From positions 62,001 through 126,000 of the forward strand of contig CAIMWE010000076.1 of NCBI GenBank assembly GCA_903845115.1: a stretch of DNA of 64,000 nt. Reading direction: 5' to 3'. This stretch comes from an uncultured Acidobacteriota bacterium (GTDB taxonomy: Bacteria; Acidobacteriota; Thermoanaerobaculia; UBA5066). Of this stretch, positions 18,083 to 27,908 are shown one piece after another (the stretch's first letter is position 1; the number at the start of each line of letters is the position of its first letter). Made by a program: the position numbers and the translations under genes. Below the pieces are notes generated by a model. The model made no database searches, was not told the DNA's origin, and was given only the letters and a program-made list of their open reading frames with translations.

Positions 18083-18832
18083 TCAGCGGTCGTCCCCCGG
18101 GAGCGTCGTCTCGGCCCGGGCCACCTCCCGGGCGTCGCTCTCCCGGACGAGAGAATGGAGCGTGGCCGCTCCGGCTCTCTCGACGTGAGCGTTCAGCACG
18201 TCCCCCTCGAAACACTCCCCCCGCAGCTCGATTCGCGTGCGAAGGGACGGCCGGGCCAGGCCGGGGCCGGACGGGAGCGACTCGAGGAGCCACCGGACGA
18301 TCGCGACGTTGTTGGCGTGGCCGTTCGCGTCGAGGTCGTAGCGGCCCACGCGGAAGACGGGACCGGCGGCCGAGGAAGAGGGAGCGGCGACCTCTTCGAA
18401 TCGATCGTCGATCAGACGGGGTGGGAGGGATGCCTCGAGCGCCGCGAGCTCCCGGGGCGGCCGGGAGGGCTTTCTGTCCGCGAGCCTGAAGAGGAGCCAC
18501 CCGGTGGTGGCGCGGGCCAAGCCGGCTCCTTGCGGGTCCGTCACCTCGAATTCCCGGAGGGACCAGAGGCGGTAAACCCCGGAAGGCCAGGTCCTCACGA
18601 GAGCTTCCTCGCCCTGCCTCGGGAGGGCCGTCACCTCGAGCGTGAGCCGGGAGAGGACCCAGGCGATCCCCCGCTCCCGGAGCGCGTCGGTCCCCCACTC
18701 GAGAGCGGCCGCGTGGTTTCCCGCCGTTTCCTGCAGCCAATCGCAGAGGGCCGGGAGGCGCAGGAGGCTGCCAGGGCCCGTTTCCCCCGCGCGAACGCGG
18801 AATCTCTCGTCCCAAGAACCGGGGGCCTTCAT
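18083..18832 (-). CDS. Acyl-ACP thioesterase
   Basis: 249-residue double-hotdog protein of the FatA/FatB-like bacterial family, which releases fatty acids from acyl carrier protein. Segments include FRVRAGETGPGSLLRLPALC, DWLQETAGNHAAALEWG and the second hotdog YDLDANGHANNVAIVRW, where the D-x-N-x-H catalytic set lies. The ATG at 18832 is chosen because GGAGG lies 8 nt before it; upstream ATGs lack this. The TGA stop is in frame with the truncated CoA-transferase that follows. Confidence 0.9.
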   Translation of the reverse strand: MKAPGSWDERFRVRAGETGPGSLLRLPALCDWLQETAGNHAAALEWGTDALRERGIAWVLSRLTLEVTALPRQGEEALVRTWPSGVYRLWSLREFEVTDPQGAGLARATTGWLLFRLADRKPSRPPRELAALEASLPPRLIDDRFEEVAAPSSSAAGPVFRVGRYDLDANGHANNVAIVRWLLESLPSGPGLARPSLRTRIELRGECFEGDVLNAHVERAGAATLHSLVRESDAREVARAETTLPGDDR

Positions 18833-19016
18833 CTCGGACACCTCCGCTTCCTTCCGCGCCATCCTACCCATGACTCCGCGGCGTCGCACCCGCGGGGTGG
18901 CTTTCGAGCTCGACGGCCGTTCCCTTCCAACTCGCGAGACAGGCGGCCCACGGGCGCAGCCGGCACCGGCAGGTGACGCCTCGAGGACGGGAGTGAAGGT
19001 GCAAGCCGCCCTGGGC

Positions 19017-19038
19017 GGGCCGGCCGGGTGGCCGGCCC
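19017..19038 (-). terminator. GC hairpin downstream of the lipoprotein gene
   Basis: Perfect 9-bp stem GGGCCGGCC / GGCCGGCCC with a GGGT loop, beginning 11 nt after the lipoprotein stop on the minus strand. No U tract follows, so it may act as a 3' stabiliser or Rho-assisted end. The rest of the gap to the thioesterase start (18833-19016) holds nothing recognised. Confidence 0.5.
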
Positions 19039-19048
19039 CGGGGGACCG

Positions 19049-19678
19049 CTACTGGACGAGCTTCGCCTTCTTCAGCTCTTCGGCCGCTCCGCGAACGACC
19101 GCCTCGATGACGTCCATCGTCGAATCGGGGTTGTTCAGCTTCCATTGCTGCGCGAGCACGAGCTTCCTGTCGGCCACCGCGTAGAGCGTCGACTCGATCT
19201 GGACGATCTGGGTCTTGACGGTGTAGGTCGACGAGTAGATGGGGGCGCCGTAATTTCCCCAGTAGGAGTCGAAGCCGCCGTAGTACATCCCGCCGTAGTA
19301 CGCCGCGCTGTAGTAGGCCGCCGTGAATTCGGCGCTCTTGTACTCCTCCTGGCGCTCGTCGATGGCGATGACGCGGAAGACCACGACGCCGTCGAACCCG
19401 GCCTCCTTGATCCTGGCATACAGCCGGTCCTTGTCCTTCAGCTCGTCGTCGGTGGCGAGCTTGTAGGACGGCGTCACGCGGGTCGAGCCCGTGAGGCTCA
19501 TGAGGAAGGCGTTCTCGGTCGTCCGGCGGACCGAGGGGTCCTTCGTGATCGCGAAGACCGCGAGGTTCTTGAAGGTCTGGCCCTTCGTCGCCGGGTCCTG
19601 CCACGTGGTCACCCGGTTGGAGGAGCAGGCGACCAGCGACACCGCGGCGGCGGCGATCACGAGCGTGCGAATCGTCAT
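19049..19678 (-). CDS. Lipoprotein with a Tyr/Gly-rich insert
   Basis: 209-residue predicted lipoprotein: signal peptide with lipobox LVAC (Cys at about residue 18). The fold-like pattern ([20 protein letters not shown], then a C-terminal strand-helix pair) resembles DUF4136-type envelope lipoproteins. Near residues 121-143 is an unusual Tyr/Gly/Ala-rich run containing [10 protein letters not shown] and [14 protein letters not shown], probably a flexible or surface loop. It is the gene after rho; function unknown. Confidence 0.8.
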   Translation of the reverse strand: MTIRTLVIAAAAVSLVACSSNRVTTWQDPATKGQTFKNLAVFAITKDPSVRRTTENAFLMSLTGSTRVTPSYKLATDDELKDKDRLYARIKEAGFDGVVVFRVIAIDERQEEYKSAEFTAAYYSAAYYGGMYYGGFDSYWGNYGAPIYSSTYTVKTQIVQIESTLYAVADRKLVLAQQWKLNNPDSTMDVIEAVVRGAAEELKKAKLVQ

Positions 19679-19690
19679 GACGGGGTCTCC

Positions 19691-21046
19691 TTATCCGGCG
19701 TTCATCGAGGAGAGGAACTCGGCGTTGTTCTTGGTCTTGTCGAGCCGCTCGAGGAGGAGCTCCATCGCCTCCACCGTCGAGAGGGGGTTGAGGACCTTCC
19801 GGAGGATCCAGACACGGTTGAGCTCCTGCTTGTCGAGGAGGAGCTCTTCCTTCCGGGTGCCGGACTTGTTGAGGTCGATGGCCGGGAAGACGCGCCGGTC
19901 GACGAGCTTCCGGTCGAGGTGGACCTCCATGTTCCCGGTCCCCTTGAACTCCTCGAAGATCACGTCGTCCATCCGCGAGCCGGTGTCGATGAGGGCGGTC
20001 GCCATGATCGTGAGGGAGCCGCCTTCCTCGATGTTCCGGGCGGCGCCGAAGAACCGCTTCGGCTTCTGCAGGGCGTTCGCGTCGACGCCTCCCGAGAGGA
20101 CCTTCCCCGAGGGGGGGCAGGTGGTGTTGTAGGCGCGGGCCAGGCGGGTGATCGAGTCGAGGAGGATGACGACGTCCCGGCGGTGCTCGACGAGCCGCTT
20201 GGCCTTCTCGATGACCATCTCGGCCACCTGGACGTGCCGGGTGGCGGGCTCGTCGAAGGTCGAGCTGATGACCTCGCCCTTCACCGAGCGCTGCATGTCG
20301 GTCACTTCCTCGGGCCGTTCGTCGATCAGGAGGACGATCAGGGTGATCTCCGGATGGTTCGTCGTGATGGAGTTCGCCAGCGCCTGGAGCAGCATGGTCT
20401 TCCCGGTCCGGGGCGGGGCCACGATCAGGCCGCGCTGCCCCTTGCCGATCGGAGAGATCAGGTCCAGGACCCGGGAGGAGAGGTTCGGCGTCTCGAGCCG
20501 GATCCGCTCCTGCGGGTAGAGGGGGGTCAGGTTGTCGAAGAGGATCTTCTCGCGGGCCACGTCCGGGTGCTCGAAGTTGACCGCCTCGACCTTGATCAGG
20601 GCGAAGTAGCGCTCCCCTTCCTTCGGCGGGCGGATCTGGCCGGAGATCGTGTCGCCGGTCTTGAGGCCGAACTTCCGGATCTGGGAAGGGGAGACGTAGA
20701 TGTCGTCCGGCCCTGCGAGGTAGTTGTACTCGGGCGCCCGGAGGAACCCGAAACCGTCGGGGAGGACCTCGAGGACCCCCTCCGAGAAGATCAGACCCAG
20801 CCGCTCCGTCTGGGTCTGGAGGACCTTGAAGATCAGCTCCTGCTTCCGGAGCGAGGCGGCCCCGTCGACATCCAGCTCCTGAGCGATCTTCAGGAGCTGC
20901 GGCATCGACTGGTTGTGGAGCGTCCGGATGTCGAGCATCGGCTCGGACGCGTGCGCCGGGAAGCTCTCCTCCTGGTCGGCAGGCAGGTCTCGCGGGTCGA
21001 TGGCTGGGTGGGCGTAGTCGGCGCCGGGGACTTTGCGACGGGGCAT
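19691..21046 (-). CDS. rho: Transcription termination factor Rho
   Basis: 451-residue hexameric RNA helicase that ends transcription. After a 35-residue leader come the Rho_N domain ([19 protein letters not shown]), the RNA-binding cold-shock-like domain ([20 protein letters not shown]), Walker [22 protein letters not shown], the Q-loop, and the R-loop [21 protein letters not shown]. All key motifs are intact. It is 12 bp from engB and probably cotranscribed. Confidence 0.98.
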   Translation of the reverse strand: MPRRKVPGADYAHPAIDPRDLPADQEESFPAHASEPMLDIRTLHNQSMPQLLKIAQELDVDGAASLRKQELIFKVLQTQTERLGLIFSEGVLEVLPDGFGFLRAPEYNYLAGPDDIYVSPSQIRKFGLKTGDTISGQIRPPKEGERYFALIKVEAVNFEHPDVAREKILFDNLTPLYPQERIRLETPNLSSRVLDLISPIGKGQRGLIVAPPRTGKTMLLQALANSITTNHPEITLIVLLIDERPEEVTDMQRSVKGEVISSTFDEPATRHVQVAEMVIEKAKRLVEHRRDVVILLDSITRLARAYNTTCPPSGKVLSGGVDANALQKPKRFFGAARNIEEGGSLTIMATALIDTGSRMDDVIFEEFKGTGNMEVHLDRKLVDRRVFPAIDLNKSGTRKEELLLDKQELNRVWILRKVLNPLSTVEAMELLLERLDKTKNNAEFLSSMNAG

Positions 21047-21058
21047 CGTGTCTCCTGG

Positions 21059-21730
21059 TTACGCCCGTGGGCGCGGGGCCTCGCGGGTCTGGGTGGTGAG
21101 CCGCTCCTCGAGGAGGAGGGCCAGCTGAGGGAGGTTCTCGCCGGTCTCGGACGACACCGGCTGGAGGGGACGGGTCGGGTCCTGGTACTCGGCCGCCAGC
21201 TGGCGGAGCTGCCGGACGCGCTGGGACGGCTTGACGGCGTCCCACTTCGTCGCGGCGATCACGGCCGGCACGCCGGCCTCCCGGAGGAAGAGGGCCATCG
21301 ATCGGTCTCCCTCCTGGGGCTCGAGGCGGCCATCCACCAGGAGCAGGACGACCGCTGGGCGGGGATCGGTCACGAGAAGGGCCTCGATCAGCCGGGCGAA
21401 CGAGTCCCTGGACTCGCGGCTCGCCTTCGCGAACCCGTACCCCGGGCAGTCCACGAGGTCGAAGGTGTTCCCCACGCGGTACCAGTAGAGCGCCTGGGTC
21501 CGCCCGGGAGTCTGGGAGACGCGCGCGACCTTCACGCCGAGGAGGGCGTTCAGGAGACTCGATTTCCCCACGTTCGACCGGCCGAGCACCGCCATCACCG
21601 GGAGCGGGGGATTGGGGCGCTCGCCCGGGGAGTGCGCCGCCATGACTAGCTGCACCTCTCCCCCGAACAGGGCACGGCCCTTTCCTCGAAGCGGTCGTCT
21701 CGCGGCGGTGGAGGCGTACTTGGTCGTCAT
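21059..21730 (-). CDS. engB: Ribosome biogenesis GTPase EngB/YsxC
   Basis: 223-residue TRAFAC GTPase that helps assemble the large ribosomal subunit. G1 is [10 protein letters not shown]3 DCPGYGFA, G4 TKWD and G5 in VSSETGEN. The N-terminus is slightly longer than usual (about 45 residues before G1), so a later start such as [10 protein letters not shown] is possible. It lies between lon and rho; a strong hairpin separates it from lon, so it may have its own promoter. Confidence 0.95.
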   Translation of the reverse strand: MTTKYASTAARRPLRGKGRALFGGEVQLVMAAHSPGERPNPPLPVMAVLGRSNVGKSSLLNALLGVKVARVSQTPGRTQALYWYRVGNTFDLVDCPGYGFAKASRESRDSFARLIEALLVTDPRPAVVLLLVDGRLEPQEGDRSMALFLREAGVPAVIAATKWDAVKPSQRVRQLRQLAAEYQDPTRPLQPVSSETGENLPQLALLLEERLTTQTREAPRPRA

Positions 21731-21743
21731 CTGGATGGAGAGG

Positions 21744-21771
21744 ACGCCCCGCCGGAGGCCCGGCGGGGCGT
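21744..21771 (-). terminator. Hairpin terminator after lon
   Basis: Perfect 12-bp stem ACGCCCCGCCGG (21744-21755) / CCGGCGGGGCGT (21760-21771) with an AGGC loop, starting 3 nt after the lon stop and ending 13 nt before the engB ATG on the minus strand. No clear U tract. It could end lon transcription or limit readthrough into engB. Confidence 0.6.
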
Positions 21772-21773
21772 GA

Positions 21774-24203
21774 TCAGTGCGCGATGTTCCCGGAAGGGGT
21801 GGTTCCCGCCACAGCCTCGATCGAGCCGGGCACCATCGGGGTGGGAGCGCCTTCCAGCGCGAGGCGAAGGACCTCGTCGACGTCGTCCACCAGGTGGAAC
21901 TCCATGACGTTCCGGATCTCCTCCGGAAGGTCGTCGAGGTCCTTCTCGTTCTCCCTGGGGAGAATGAGCGTCGTGATCCCGGCCCGGTACGCGGCCAGGA
22001 GCTTCTCCTTGATCCCTCCGACCGGGAACACTTTCCCCCGGAGAGTGATCTCCCCCGTCATCGCGAGGTCCTTCCGGATGGCGATGCGGGTGACGGCGGA
22101 GAGGATCGAGGTCGCCATCGTGATTCCCGCGGACGGGCCGTCCTTCGGGATCGCTCCTTCGGGGATGTGGACGTGGATGTCCTTCTTCTCGTAGAAGTCC
22201 GGGTCGGCGCCGTAGAGCTCCGCCCGGGTGCGGACGTAGGAGAGCGCCGCGCGGGCCGACTCTTGCATGACCTCCCCGAGCTGTCCCGTCAGGACGAGGT
22301 TCCCCTTGCCGCGCATGAGGGTCGTCTCGATGTGGAGGACGTCCCCGCCCGACTCGGTCCAGGCGAGGCCGGTCGCGAGCCCGATCTCGGCCTTCTCGCC
22401 CTTCTTGTTCAGCCTGAACCTCGGCTTGCCCAGAAACGAGGGGAGATTCTCGGCCGTGATCGTGACGGGCCCCTCCACGTCCTTGCCGACGACCTTCCGG
22501 ACCACCTTCCGGCAGACCGAGGCGATCTCGCGTTCCAGGTTGCGGACCCCGGCCTCCCGCGTGTACTTCTCGATCAGGCCGTAGACCGCGCCGTCCTCGA
22601 ACAGCGCCTGGTCTGGCTGCAGACCGTTCTCCTTCACCTGCTTCGGGACGAGGAACTGGCGGGCGATCGCCACCTTCTCGTTCGGCGTGTAGCCCGAGAG
22701 CTGGAGGATCTCCATCCGGTCCTTGAGCGCGGGCGGGATCGGGTGGACGACGTTGGCGGTCGCGATGAACATGACTTTCGACAGGTCGTACTCGGTGTCG
22801 AGGTAGTGGTCCACGAAGACGTGGTTCTGCTCAGGGTCGAGGACCTCGAGGAGCGCCGACGAGGGGTCGCCCCGGAAGTCCATCGACATCTTGTCGACCT
22901 CGTCGAGCAGGAAGACCGGATTCACGGTTCCCGCCTTCTTCATCAGCTGGATGATCTGACCCGGGAAGGCCCCGATGTAGGTCCGGCGGTGGCCCCTGAT
23001 CTCCGCCTCGTCGCGCACGCCGCCCAGCGAGAGGCGGACGAACTTGCGGTTGAGGGATTTCGCGATGCTCTTGGCGAGAGAGGTCTTCCCGACGCCGGGA
23101 GGGCCGGCGAAGCAGAGGATCGACCCCTTCGTCTCGGTGACGAGCTGCCGGACCGCGAGGAACTCGAGGATCCTCTCCTTCACCTTCTCGAGGCCGTAGT
23201 GGTCCTCGTTGAGGATCTTCTCGGCGTGCTTGATGTCCTTCATCTCGCGCGACGCCTTCTTCCACGGGACGCTCACCAGCCAGTCGATGTAGTTCCGCGA
23301 GACGGTCGCCTCCGCGGAGACGTTCGGCATCGCCTCGAGCCGCTTGAGCTCGGCGAGGGCCTTCTCCTTCGTCTCCTTGGGCATTCCGGCTTGCTCGATC
23401 TTCCCCTTCAGCTCCTCGATCTCGTCCGTCTTCTCGTCCTTCTTGCCGAGCTCCTGGTGGATCGCCTTGATCTTCTCGTTGAGGTAGTACTCCTTCTGGG
23501 CCCGCTCCATCTGCTTCTTGACCTTGTTGTTGATCCGGCGATCGATGTTGATCTTCTCGATCTCGATCTCCAGCAGGTCCTGGAGCTTCCGTAGCCGTTC
23601 CAGGGGGGAGATGGTCTCGAGCAGGGCCTGCTTCTCCCCCGTGACGATGGAGGTGGGAAGGTGCCCCGCGAGCATGTCCGCGAAGACGTCGGGGTCGTCG
23701 AGCTTGAGGGACGAGAGGAGGCCCTCGAACGCGAGCTGGTGCGAGAGCTTGGCGAACTGCTCGAAGACCCCCAGGAGCTTCTGCATGTAAGGGGTCAGCT
23801 CGGCAGCCTGCGCCGGGGAGATCGGGCGGCTCCCGACCCGCTCGACCGCCACCTCGCGGTGCTCCCCGTTGACCCGCCACTCCCGGATGCGCCCACGCCC
23901 GACCCCCTCCACCATGACCTTGATGTGACCGTTGGGGAGCTTGAGCGACTGGATCACGAGGGCCACGACGCCGATCTCGTGGACGTCGTCGGCTCCCGGC
24001 TCGTCGATCTTCGGGTCTTTCTGAGCGGCCAGGAAGATCTGCTTGTCCGGGGACATGAGAGCCGCTTCCAGGGCGGCGATCGACGAGGCCCTCCCCACGA
24101 CGAACGGAGCCATCATCCGCGGGAAGACCACCATGTCGCGCAGGGGGACCAGGGGGAGTGTTTCGAACGGCGCGGCCTCGGCCGGGGCTGTGAAATCGCT
24201 CAT
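21774..24203 (-). CDS. lon: ATP-dependent protease La (Lon)
   Basis: 809-residue soluble AAA+ protease. It has the N-terminal substrate domain ([15 protein letters not shown]), a coiled-coil region, Walker [10 protein letters not shown], Walker [10 protein letters not shown], and the protease domain with the catalytic dyad S691 (KDGPSAG) and K734 (GGIKEK), spaced 43 residues as in E. coli. Start context is GAGG 8 nt before the ATG, with a 9-bp hairpin immediately upstream. It is fourth in the tig-clpP-clpX-lon series. Confidence 0.98.
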   Translation of the reverse strand: MSDFTAPAEAAPFETLPLVPLRDMVVFPRMMAPFVVGRASSIAALEAALMSPDKQIFLAAQKDPKIDEPGADDVHEIGVVALVIQSLKLPNGHIKVMVEGVGRGRIREWRVNGEHREVAVERVGSRPISPAQAAELTPYMQKLLGVFEQFAKLSHQLAFEGLLSSLKLDDPDVFADMLAGHLPTSIVTGEKQALLETISPLERLRKLQDLLEIEIEKINIDRRINNKVKKQMERAQKEYYLNEKIKAIHQELGKKDEKTDEIEELKGKIEQAGMPKETKEKALAELKRLEAMPNVSAEATVSRNYIDWLVSVPWKKASREMKDIKHAEKILNEDHYGLEKVKERILEFLAVRQLVTETKGSILCFAGPPGVGKTSLAKSIAKSLNRKFVRLSLGGVRDEAEIRGHRRTYIGAFPGQIIQLMKKAGTVNPVFLLDEVDKMSMDFRGDPSSALLEVLDPEQNHVFVDHYLDTEYDLSKVMFIATANVVHPIPPALKDRMEILQLSGYTPNEKVAIARQFLVPKQVKENGLQPDQALFEDGAVYGLIEKYTREAGVRNLEREIASVCRKVVRKVVGKDVEGPVTITAENLPSFLGKPRFRLNKKGEKAEIGLATGLAWTESGGDVLHIETTLMRGKGNLVLTGQLGEVMQESARAALSYVRTRAELYGADPDFYEKKDIHVHIPEGAIPKDGPSAGITMATSILSAVTRIAIRKDLAMTGEITLRGKVFPVGGIKEKLLAAYRAGITTLILPRENEKDLDDLPEEIRNVMEFHLVDDVDEVLRLALEGAPTPMVPGSIEAVAGTTPSGNIAH

Positions 24204-24214
24204 GAAAGGTACCT

Positions 24215-24236
24215 CGGATCCCGGAGGCGGGATCCG
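24215..24236 (-). promoter_or_regulatory. Leader hairpin abutting the lon Shine-Dalgarno
   Basis: Inverted repeat CGGATCCCG (24215-24223) / CGGGATCCG (24228-24236) with a 4-nt loop. On the lon mRNA the hairpin ends exactly where the AGG of the ribosome site begins. It may tune lon translation or act as a clpX terminator; both are inference. Confidence 0.4.
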
Positions 24237-24299
24237 CCTCGTGGGACGCTGGGGAAATCGGGTGTCAGGAAGCCGGCAGAGGGGAAGGACAGGGGGGGG

Positions 24300-25544
24300 T
24301 CAACCAGCCTTCCGGAGAGAGAGGATGGGGGCCGCCCTTCGCAGGACCGCGTCCTTGGTGATCACGCATTCTTCGATCTCCTCTTCCGAGGGGACCCGGT
24401 ACATCACGTCGAGCATCAACTCCTCCAGGATGATCTTCAGCCCGCGCGCGCCGACGTTTCGGGCCATCGCCTCGGCCGCGACGGATTCGAGGGCGTCGTC
24501 GGTGAAGCGGAGGGTGACGTTCTCGAACTCGAGAAGCGTCTGGTACTGCTTGATGAGGGAGTTCTTGGGTTCCTTCAGGATCGCCACGAGCGACGGCAGG
24601 TCGAGGTCGTGCAGCGTCGCGACGACCGGGACCCGGCCGATGAACTCGGGGATCATCCCGAACTTGATCATGTCCTCGGGGTGGACCTTCTCCAGCAGCT
24701 CGCCGGACCGCTTGTCCTTCTTCGAGGCGAGCTTCGCCCCGAAGCCCATCGCCTTCTCGGAGAGGCGGCGGCCGATGATCTCGTCGAGGCCGACGAACGC
24801 CCCCCCGCAGATGAAGAGGATGTTCGTCGTGTCGATCTGGATGAACTCCTGGTGGGGGTGCTTGCGGCCTCCCTGCGGCGGGACGTTGGTGACCGTCCCT
24901 TCCAGGATCTTCAGGAGCGCCTGCTGGACCCCTTCGCCAGACACGTCCCGGGTGATCGAGGGGTTCTCCCCCTTCCGGGCGATCTTGTCGATCTCGTCGA
25001 TGTAGACGATCCCCCGCTCCGTCTTCTCCTTGTCCTGTCCCGCCGCCTGGTAGAGCTTCAGGATGATGTTCTCGACGTCCTCTCCGACGTAGCCGGCTTC
25101 CGTGAGGGTGGTGGCGTCGGCGATCGTGAAGGGGACCGAGAGCATCCGGGCCAGGGTCTGGGCCAGCAGGGTCTTGCCGGTGCCGGTCGGACCGATCAGG
25201 AGGATGTTCGACTTCTGGATCTCGACGTCGAGCTTCCGGTTCTTCTCGAAGTAGTCGATCCGCTTGTAGTGGTTGTAGACCGCGACGGCCAGCTTCCGCT
25301 TCGCCGTCTCCTGGCCGACCACGTACTCGTCGAGGAATTCCTTGATTTCACGTGGCTTCGGGAGCTTCGTCTCGGGCTTGGCCTGGTCCAGGACACGGTC
25401 CTCGGCGATGATGTCGAGGCAGATGTCGACACACTCGTCGCAGATGTAGACCGTCGGCCCCGCGATCAGTTTCTTGACGTCCCGCTGCGACTTGTTGCAG
25501 AAGCTGCAGCGAAGGACATCCCCGGAACCCGCTTTCTTCGTCAT
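24300..25544 (-). CDS. clpX: ATP-dependent Clp protease ATP-binding subunit ClpX
   Basis: 414-residue AAA+ unfoldase that feeds substrates to ClpP. The N-terminal C4 zinc domain is CSFC...CDEC, Walker A is GPTGTGKT, Walker [12 protein letters not shown], pore loop GYVGED, and the IGF-type ClpP loop appears as [14 protein letters not shown]-like sequence with the RVPV segment. Length and order are normal. It lies 34 bp downstream of clpP. Confidence 0.98.
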   Translation of the reverse strand: MTKKAGSGDVLRCSFCNKSQRDVKKLIAGPTVYICDECVDICLDIIAEDRVLDQAKPETKLPKPREIKEFLDEYVVGQETAKRKLAVAVYNHYKRIDYFEKNRKLDVEIQKSNILLIGPTGTGKTLLAQTLARMLSVPFTIADATTLTEAGYVGEDVENIILKLYQAAGQDKEKTERGIVYIDEIDKIARKGENPSITRDVSGEGVQQALLKILEGTVTNVPPQGGRKHPHQEFIQIDTTNILFICGGAFVGLDEIIGRRLSEKAMGFGAKLASKKDKRSGELLEKVHPEDMIKFGMIPEFIGRVPVVATLHDLDLPSLVAILKEPKNSLIKQYQTLLEFENVTLRFTDDALESVAAEAMARNVGARGLKIILEELMLDVMYRVPSEEEIEECVITKDAVLRRAAPILSLRKAG

Positions 25545-25578
25545 CGTTTCCTGCCGCTCCCGATTCTACGCTGTGGAA

Positions 25579-26163
25579 CTATTCCCGACGCCGGATCACG
25601 GAATCGATCAATCCGTATTCTTTCGCCGCGTCCGCCTCGAAGATGTTGTCCCGATCCGTGTCGCGCTCGACCTGCTCGAGAGGCTGGCCCGTGTGGGCCG
25701 CGAGGATCTCGTTGAGCCGCTTCTTCAGGCGGATCAGGTCCCGCGCGTGGATCTCGATGTCGGACGCCTGTCCTTCCATTCCGTACGCCAGGGGCTGGTG
25801 GATGAGGACCCGGGAGTTCGGGAGAGCGAATCGCTTCCCCTTCGCCCCGCCCGCCAGGAGGACGGCGCCCATCGACGCGGCCTGCCCGACGCAGTACGTC
25901 GCCACGTCGGGCTTGACGTACTGCATCGTGTCGTAGATCGCCATTCCCGCGGTGATCGAGCCGCCCGGAGAGTTCACGTAGAGCGTGATGTCCTTTTCCG
26001 GGTTCTCGGCCTCGAGGAAGAGCATCTGCGCGATCACGAGGTTCGCGACCTCGTCGTTGATCCCCGACCCCAGGAAGATGACGTTGTCCTTCAGGAGGCG
26101 CGAGTAGATGTCGTAGGCTCGCTCCCCACGGTTCGTCTGCTCGATGACCATCGGAATCAGCAC
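25579..26163 (-). CDS. clpP: ATP-dependent Clp protease proteolytic subunit ClpP
   Basis: 194-residue serine protease forming the barrel of ClpXP. S97 in GQAASMGA and H122 in RVLIHQP are the catalytic pair at the usual numbers; the Asp lies in ERDTDRDN. The N-terminus [19 protein letters not shown] includes the usual propeptide-like start. Located between tig and clpX. Confidence 0.98.
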   Translation of the reverse strand: MLIPMVIEQTNRGERAYDIYSRLLKDNVIFLGSGINDEVANLVIAQMLFLEAENPEKDITLYVNSPGGSITAGMAIYDTMQYVKPDVATYCVGQAASMGAVLLAGGAKGKRFALPNSRVLIHQPLAYGMEGQASDIEIHARDLIRLKKRLNEILAAHTGQPLEQVERDTDRDNIFEADAAKEYGLIDSVIRRRE

Positions 26164-26193
26164 GGCGGGCCTCCCTCTTCCTCTCGTTCTAAC

Positions 26194-27501
26194 TTACGCC
26201 GACGGGGCCGAAATGGCTTCTGCGAGGAGGAAGTCGACGACGCGGTCGATCCGCAGCTCTTCCCGCACCCCTTCGAGCCGGTCGGCCCCGGCGAGCGCCG
26301 ACCTCAGCTCGCTCGCCGACATCCCCATGGCCGCCGCGCGCCGCTTCAGCTCGGCGTCCAGCTCGGTGTCGGTCACCTCGATCTTCTCGGCCTCTCCGAT
26401 CGCGTCGAGCAGCAGGTATTCCTTCACCCGCTTGACCGCCGAGGGCCGGGCCTCCTCGCGGAGCTTGTTCCAGTCGAGCTTCGCCTCCTTGAGGTCGACG
26501 CCCTGCCGGGCCATGAACCGCGCGTACTCCTTCAGGGCCGAGTCCACCTCGGATTCCACCATCGAGGCCGGAGCTTCCACTTCGTTCAGCGCGAGGAGCC
26601 CGTCCAGGACCGCCCTCCGCTTCTTCTCCTTCAGCCCCTCGGCCTTGTCGTGCTCGACCGACTCGCGGATCCGCAACCTCAGCGACTCCAGGTTGGCCCC
26701 TTCCGGCGGCTCGCCGTCCCGCGGGGTGAGCGCCAGCCGGGCGAAGTCGTCGTCCACGTTCGGCAACCGCCGGCTCTTCAGGGCATGGAGGGCGACGGTG
26801 TAGAGGACCGTCTTCCCGGCGAACTCCGGATCGCCGGCATCGGCCGGGAAGTCCTTCTGGAAGGTCGCGCGGGCGCCGGCCTCGGCATTCCGGAGATTCG
26901 CGCTGATCTCCGGCATCGTCTTCTCGCCTCCGACCTCCACCAGGACCTTCTCGTGCTCGAAGTCCTTCCCGTCCCCCGCCGGGTAGCTCCCGGAGATGTC
27001 CACGAGGGCGAAGTCTCCGTCCGCGGCCGGCCGGTCTTCCACCGGCTCGTACGCCGCGTGGCTCTCCCGGAGCCGCGCGACCACGCCGTCGATCTCGGCG
27101 TCGGCGGGGACGGTGCTCTCGGAGGGGACCTTGAGCCCGCGGTAGTCCTTCACGTGAACGGGGGGACGGACCTCCAAGTCCACCCGGAACGAGAGCGGCG
27201 CCCCGACCAGGTACGAGACGTCCTCGATCTTCGGCTTTCCGAGCGGGATGAGGCTCTTCTCCTGCAAGGCTTCTCCCAACGACTCCTGGACGAGCCGCTC
27301 GAGCACCTCGCCCCGGATCTCCTCGGCGAACCGTTTCTTCACGATTTCAACCGGGACCTTGCCCGGCCGGAAACCGGGGAGCCGGACCTCTCGCGCCAAG
27401 GTGCGGGCGACGGATTCCGCCGCCGCCCCGACGTCTTCGGCCGGGATCTCGATCCGCATCGTCTTCTTCGTCGGGGACTCTTCTACGTAGCTCGTGATCA
27501 T
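26194..27501 (-). CDS. tig: Trigger factor
   Basis: 435-residue ribosome-associated chaperone and peptidyl-prolyl isomerase. The ribosome-binding signature LPGFRPGKVP is near residue 45; the FKBP-like PPIase domain lies around residues 160-245 and the C-terminal helical arms follow. It is the first gene of the tig-clpP-clpX-lon series, a common bacterial order linking folding of new chains to their degradation. Confidence 0.96.
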   Translation of the reverse strand: MITSYVEESPTKKTMRIEIPAEDVGAAAESVARTLAREVRLPGFRPGKVPVEIVKKRFAEEIRGEVLERLVQESLGEALQEKSLIPLGKPKIEDVSYLVGAPLSFRVDLEVRPPVHVKDYRGLKVPSESTVPADAEIDGVVARLRESHAAYEPVEDRPAADGDFALVDISGSYPAGDGKDFEHEKVLVEVGGEKTMPEISANLRNAEAGARATFQKDFPADAGDPEFAGKTVLYTVALHALKSRRLPNVDDDFARLALTPRDGEPPEGANLESLRLRIRESVEHDKAEGLKEKKRRAVLDGLLALNEVEAPASMVESEVDSALKEYARFMARQGVDLKEAKLDWNKLREEARPSAVKRVKEYLLLDAIGEAEKIEVTDTELDAELKRRAAAMGMSASELRSALAGADRLEGVREELRIDRVVDFLLAEAISAPSA

Positions 27502-27554
27502 CTTTATCTTGTCTTTCGAAGTGTTTCGCCAGTCCTTGGGGGGACAACCAGAAG

Positions 27555-27638
27555 TGGTGCGGGAGGAGGGAGTTGAACCCTCACGGGTCGCCCCACCGGA
27601 TCCTAAGTCCGGCGCGTCTGCCTTTCCGCCACTCCCGC
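27555..27638 (-). tRNA. tRNA-Leu (anticodon UAG)
   Basis: Minus-strand cloverleaf: acceptor GCGGGAG/CTCCCGC, anticodon stem CCGGA/TCCGG with loop CTTAGGA (anticodon TAG), a long class II variable arm (about TGGGGCGACCCGT), T-arm with GTTCAAC, discriminator A and encoded CCA at 27555-27557. Total 84 nt. Confidence 0.93.
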
Positions 27639-27710
27639 AGACCAGCGGAAACCTCGAAGGTTAGCACAGGAAGGGGCTCTCCCCCGTTCGGAGGGGTCGT
27701 ACCCAAAGAA

Positions 27711-27737
27711 TCGGCCGGCCCGGGCCGGGCCGGCCGA
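27711..27737 (-). terminator. Intrinsic terminator after tRNA-Lys
   Basis: Perfect 11-bp inverted repeat TCGGCCGGCCC / GGGCCGGCCGA around a 5-nt centre, 8 nt beyond the tRNA-Lys CCA on the minus strand, followed by TTCTTT. Placement and U-rich tail fit a Rho-independent terminator. Confidence 0.75.
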
Positions 27738-27745
27738 GAGAGGTC

Positions 27746-27821
27746 TGGTGAGCCGCGAGGGACTTGAACCCACAACCTAGAGATTAAGAGTCTCTTGCTC
27801 TGCCAATTGAGCTAGCGGCCC
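27746..27821 (-). tRNA. tRNA-Lys (anticodon CUU)
   Basis: Minus-strand 76-nt cloverleaf: acceptor GGGCCGC/GCGGCTC, D-arm TAGCTCAATTGGCAGAGCA, anticodon stem AGAGA/TCTCT with loop CTCTTAA (anticodon CTT), T-arm with GTTCAAG, discriminator A and encoded CCA at 27746-27748. Confidence 0.94.
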
Positions 27822-27908
27822 GGAACGGCGCCGGTCTCCCGGCGCGGCGGTGGAATATAGGCCAACGTCTTCATTTGCGCAAGCCGGGACGGGCGCCCTC
27901 GTGGTCCG

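Noticed and set aside
18083-18085. TGA between the thioesterase and the in-frame CoA-transferase half as a selenocysteine codon
   Set aside because: SelB is present in the genome, but the thioesterase is complete at normal length, no convincing SECIS hairpin with the needed loop follows, and neither family uses Cys or Sec at this junction. Truncation explains the pattern better.
19028-21649. Very long plus-strand frame (about 870 codons) opposite rho and engB
   Set aside because: It is a mirror of GC-rich minus-strand genes, is Arg/Gly/Asp/Pro-rich with no recognisable domain, and the minus strand encodes clear Rho and EngB.
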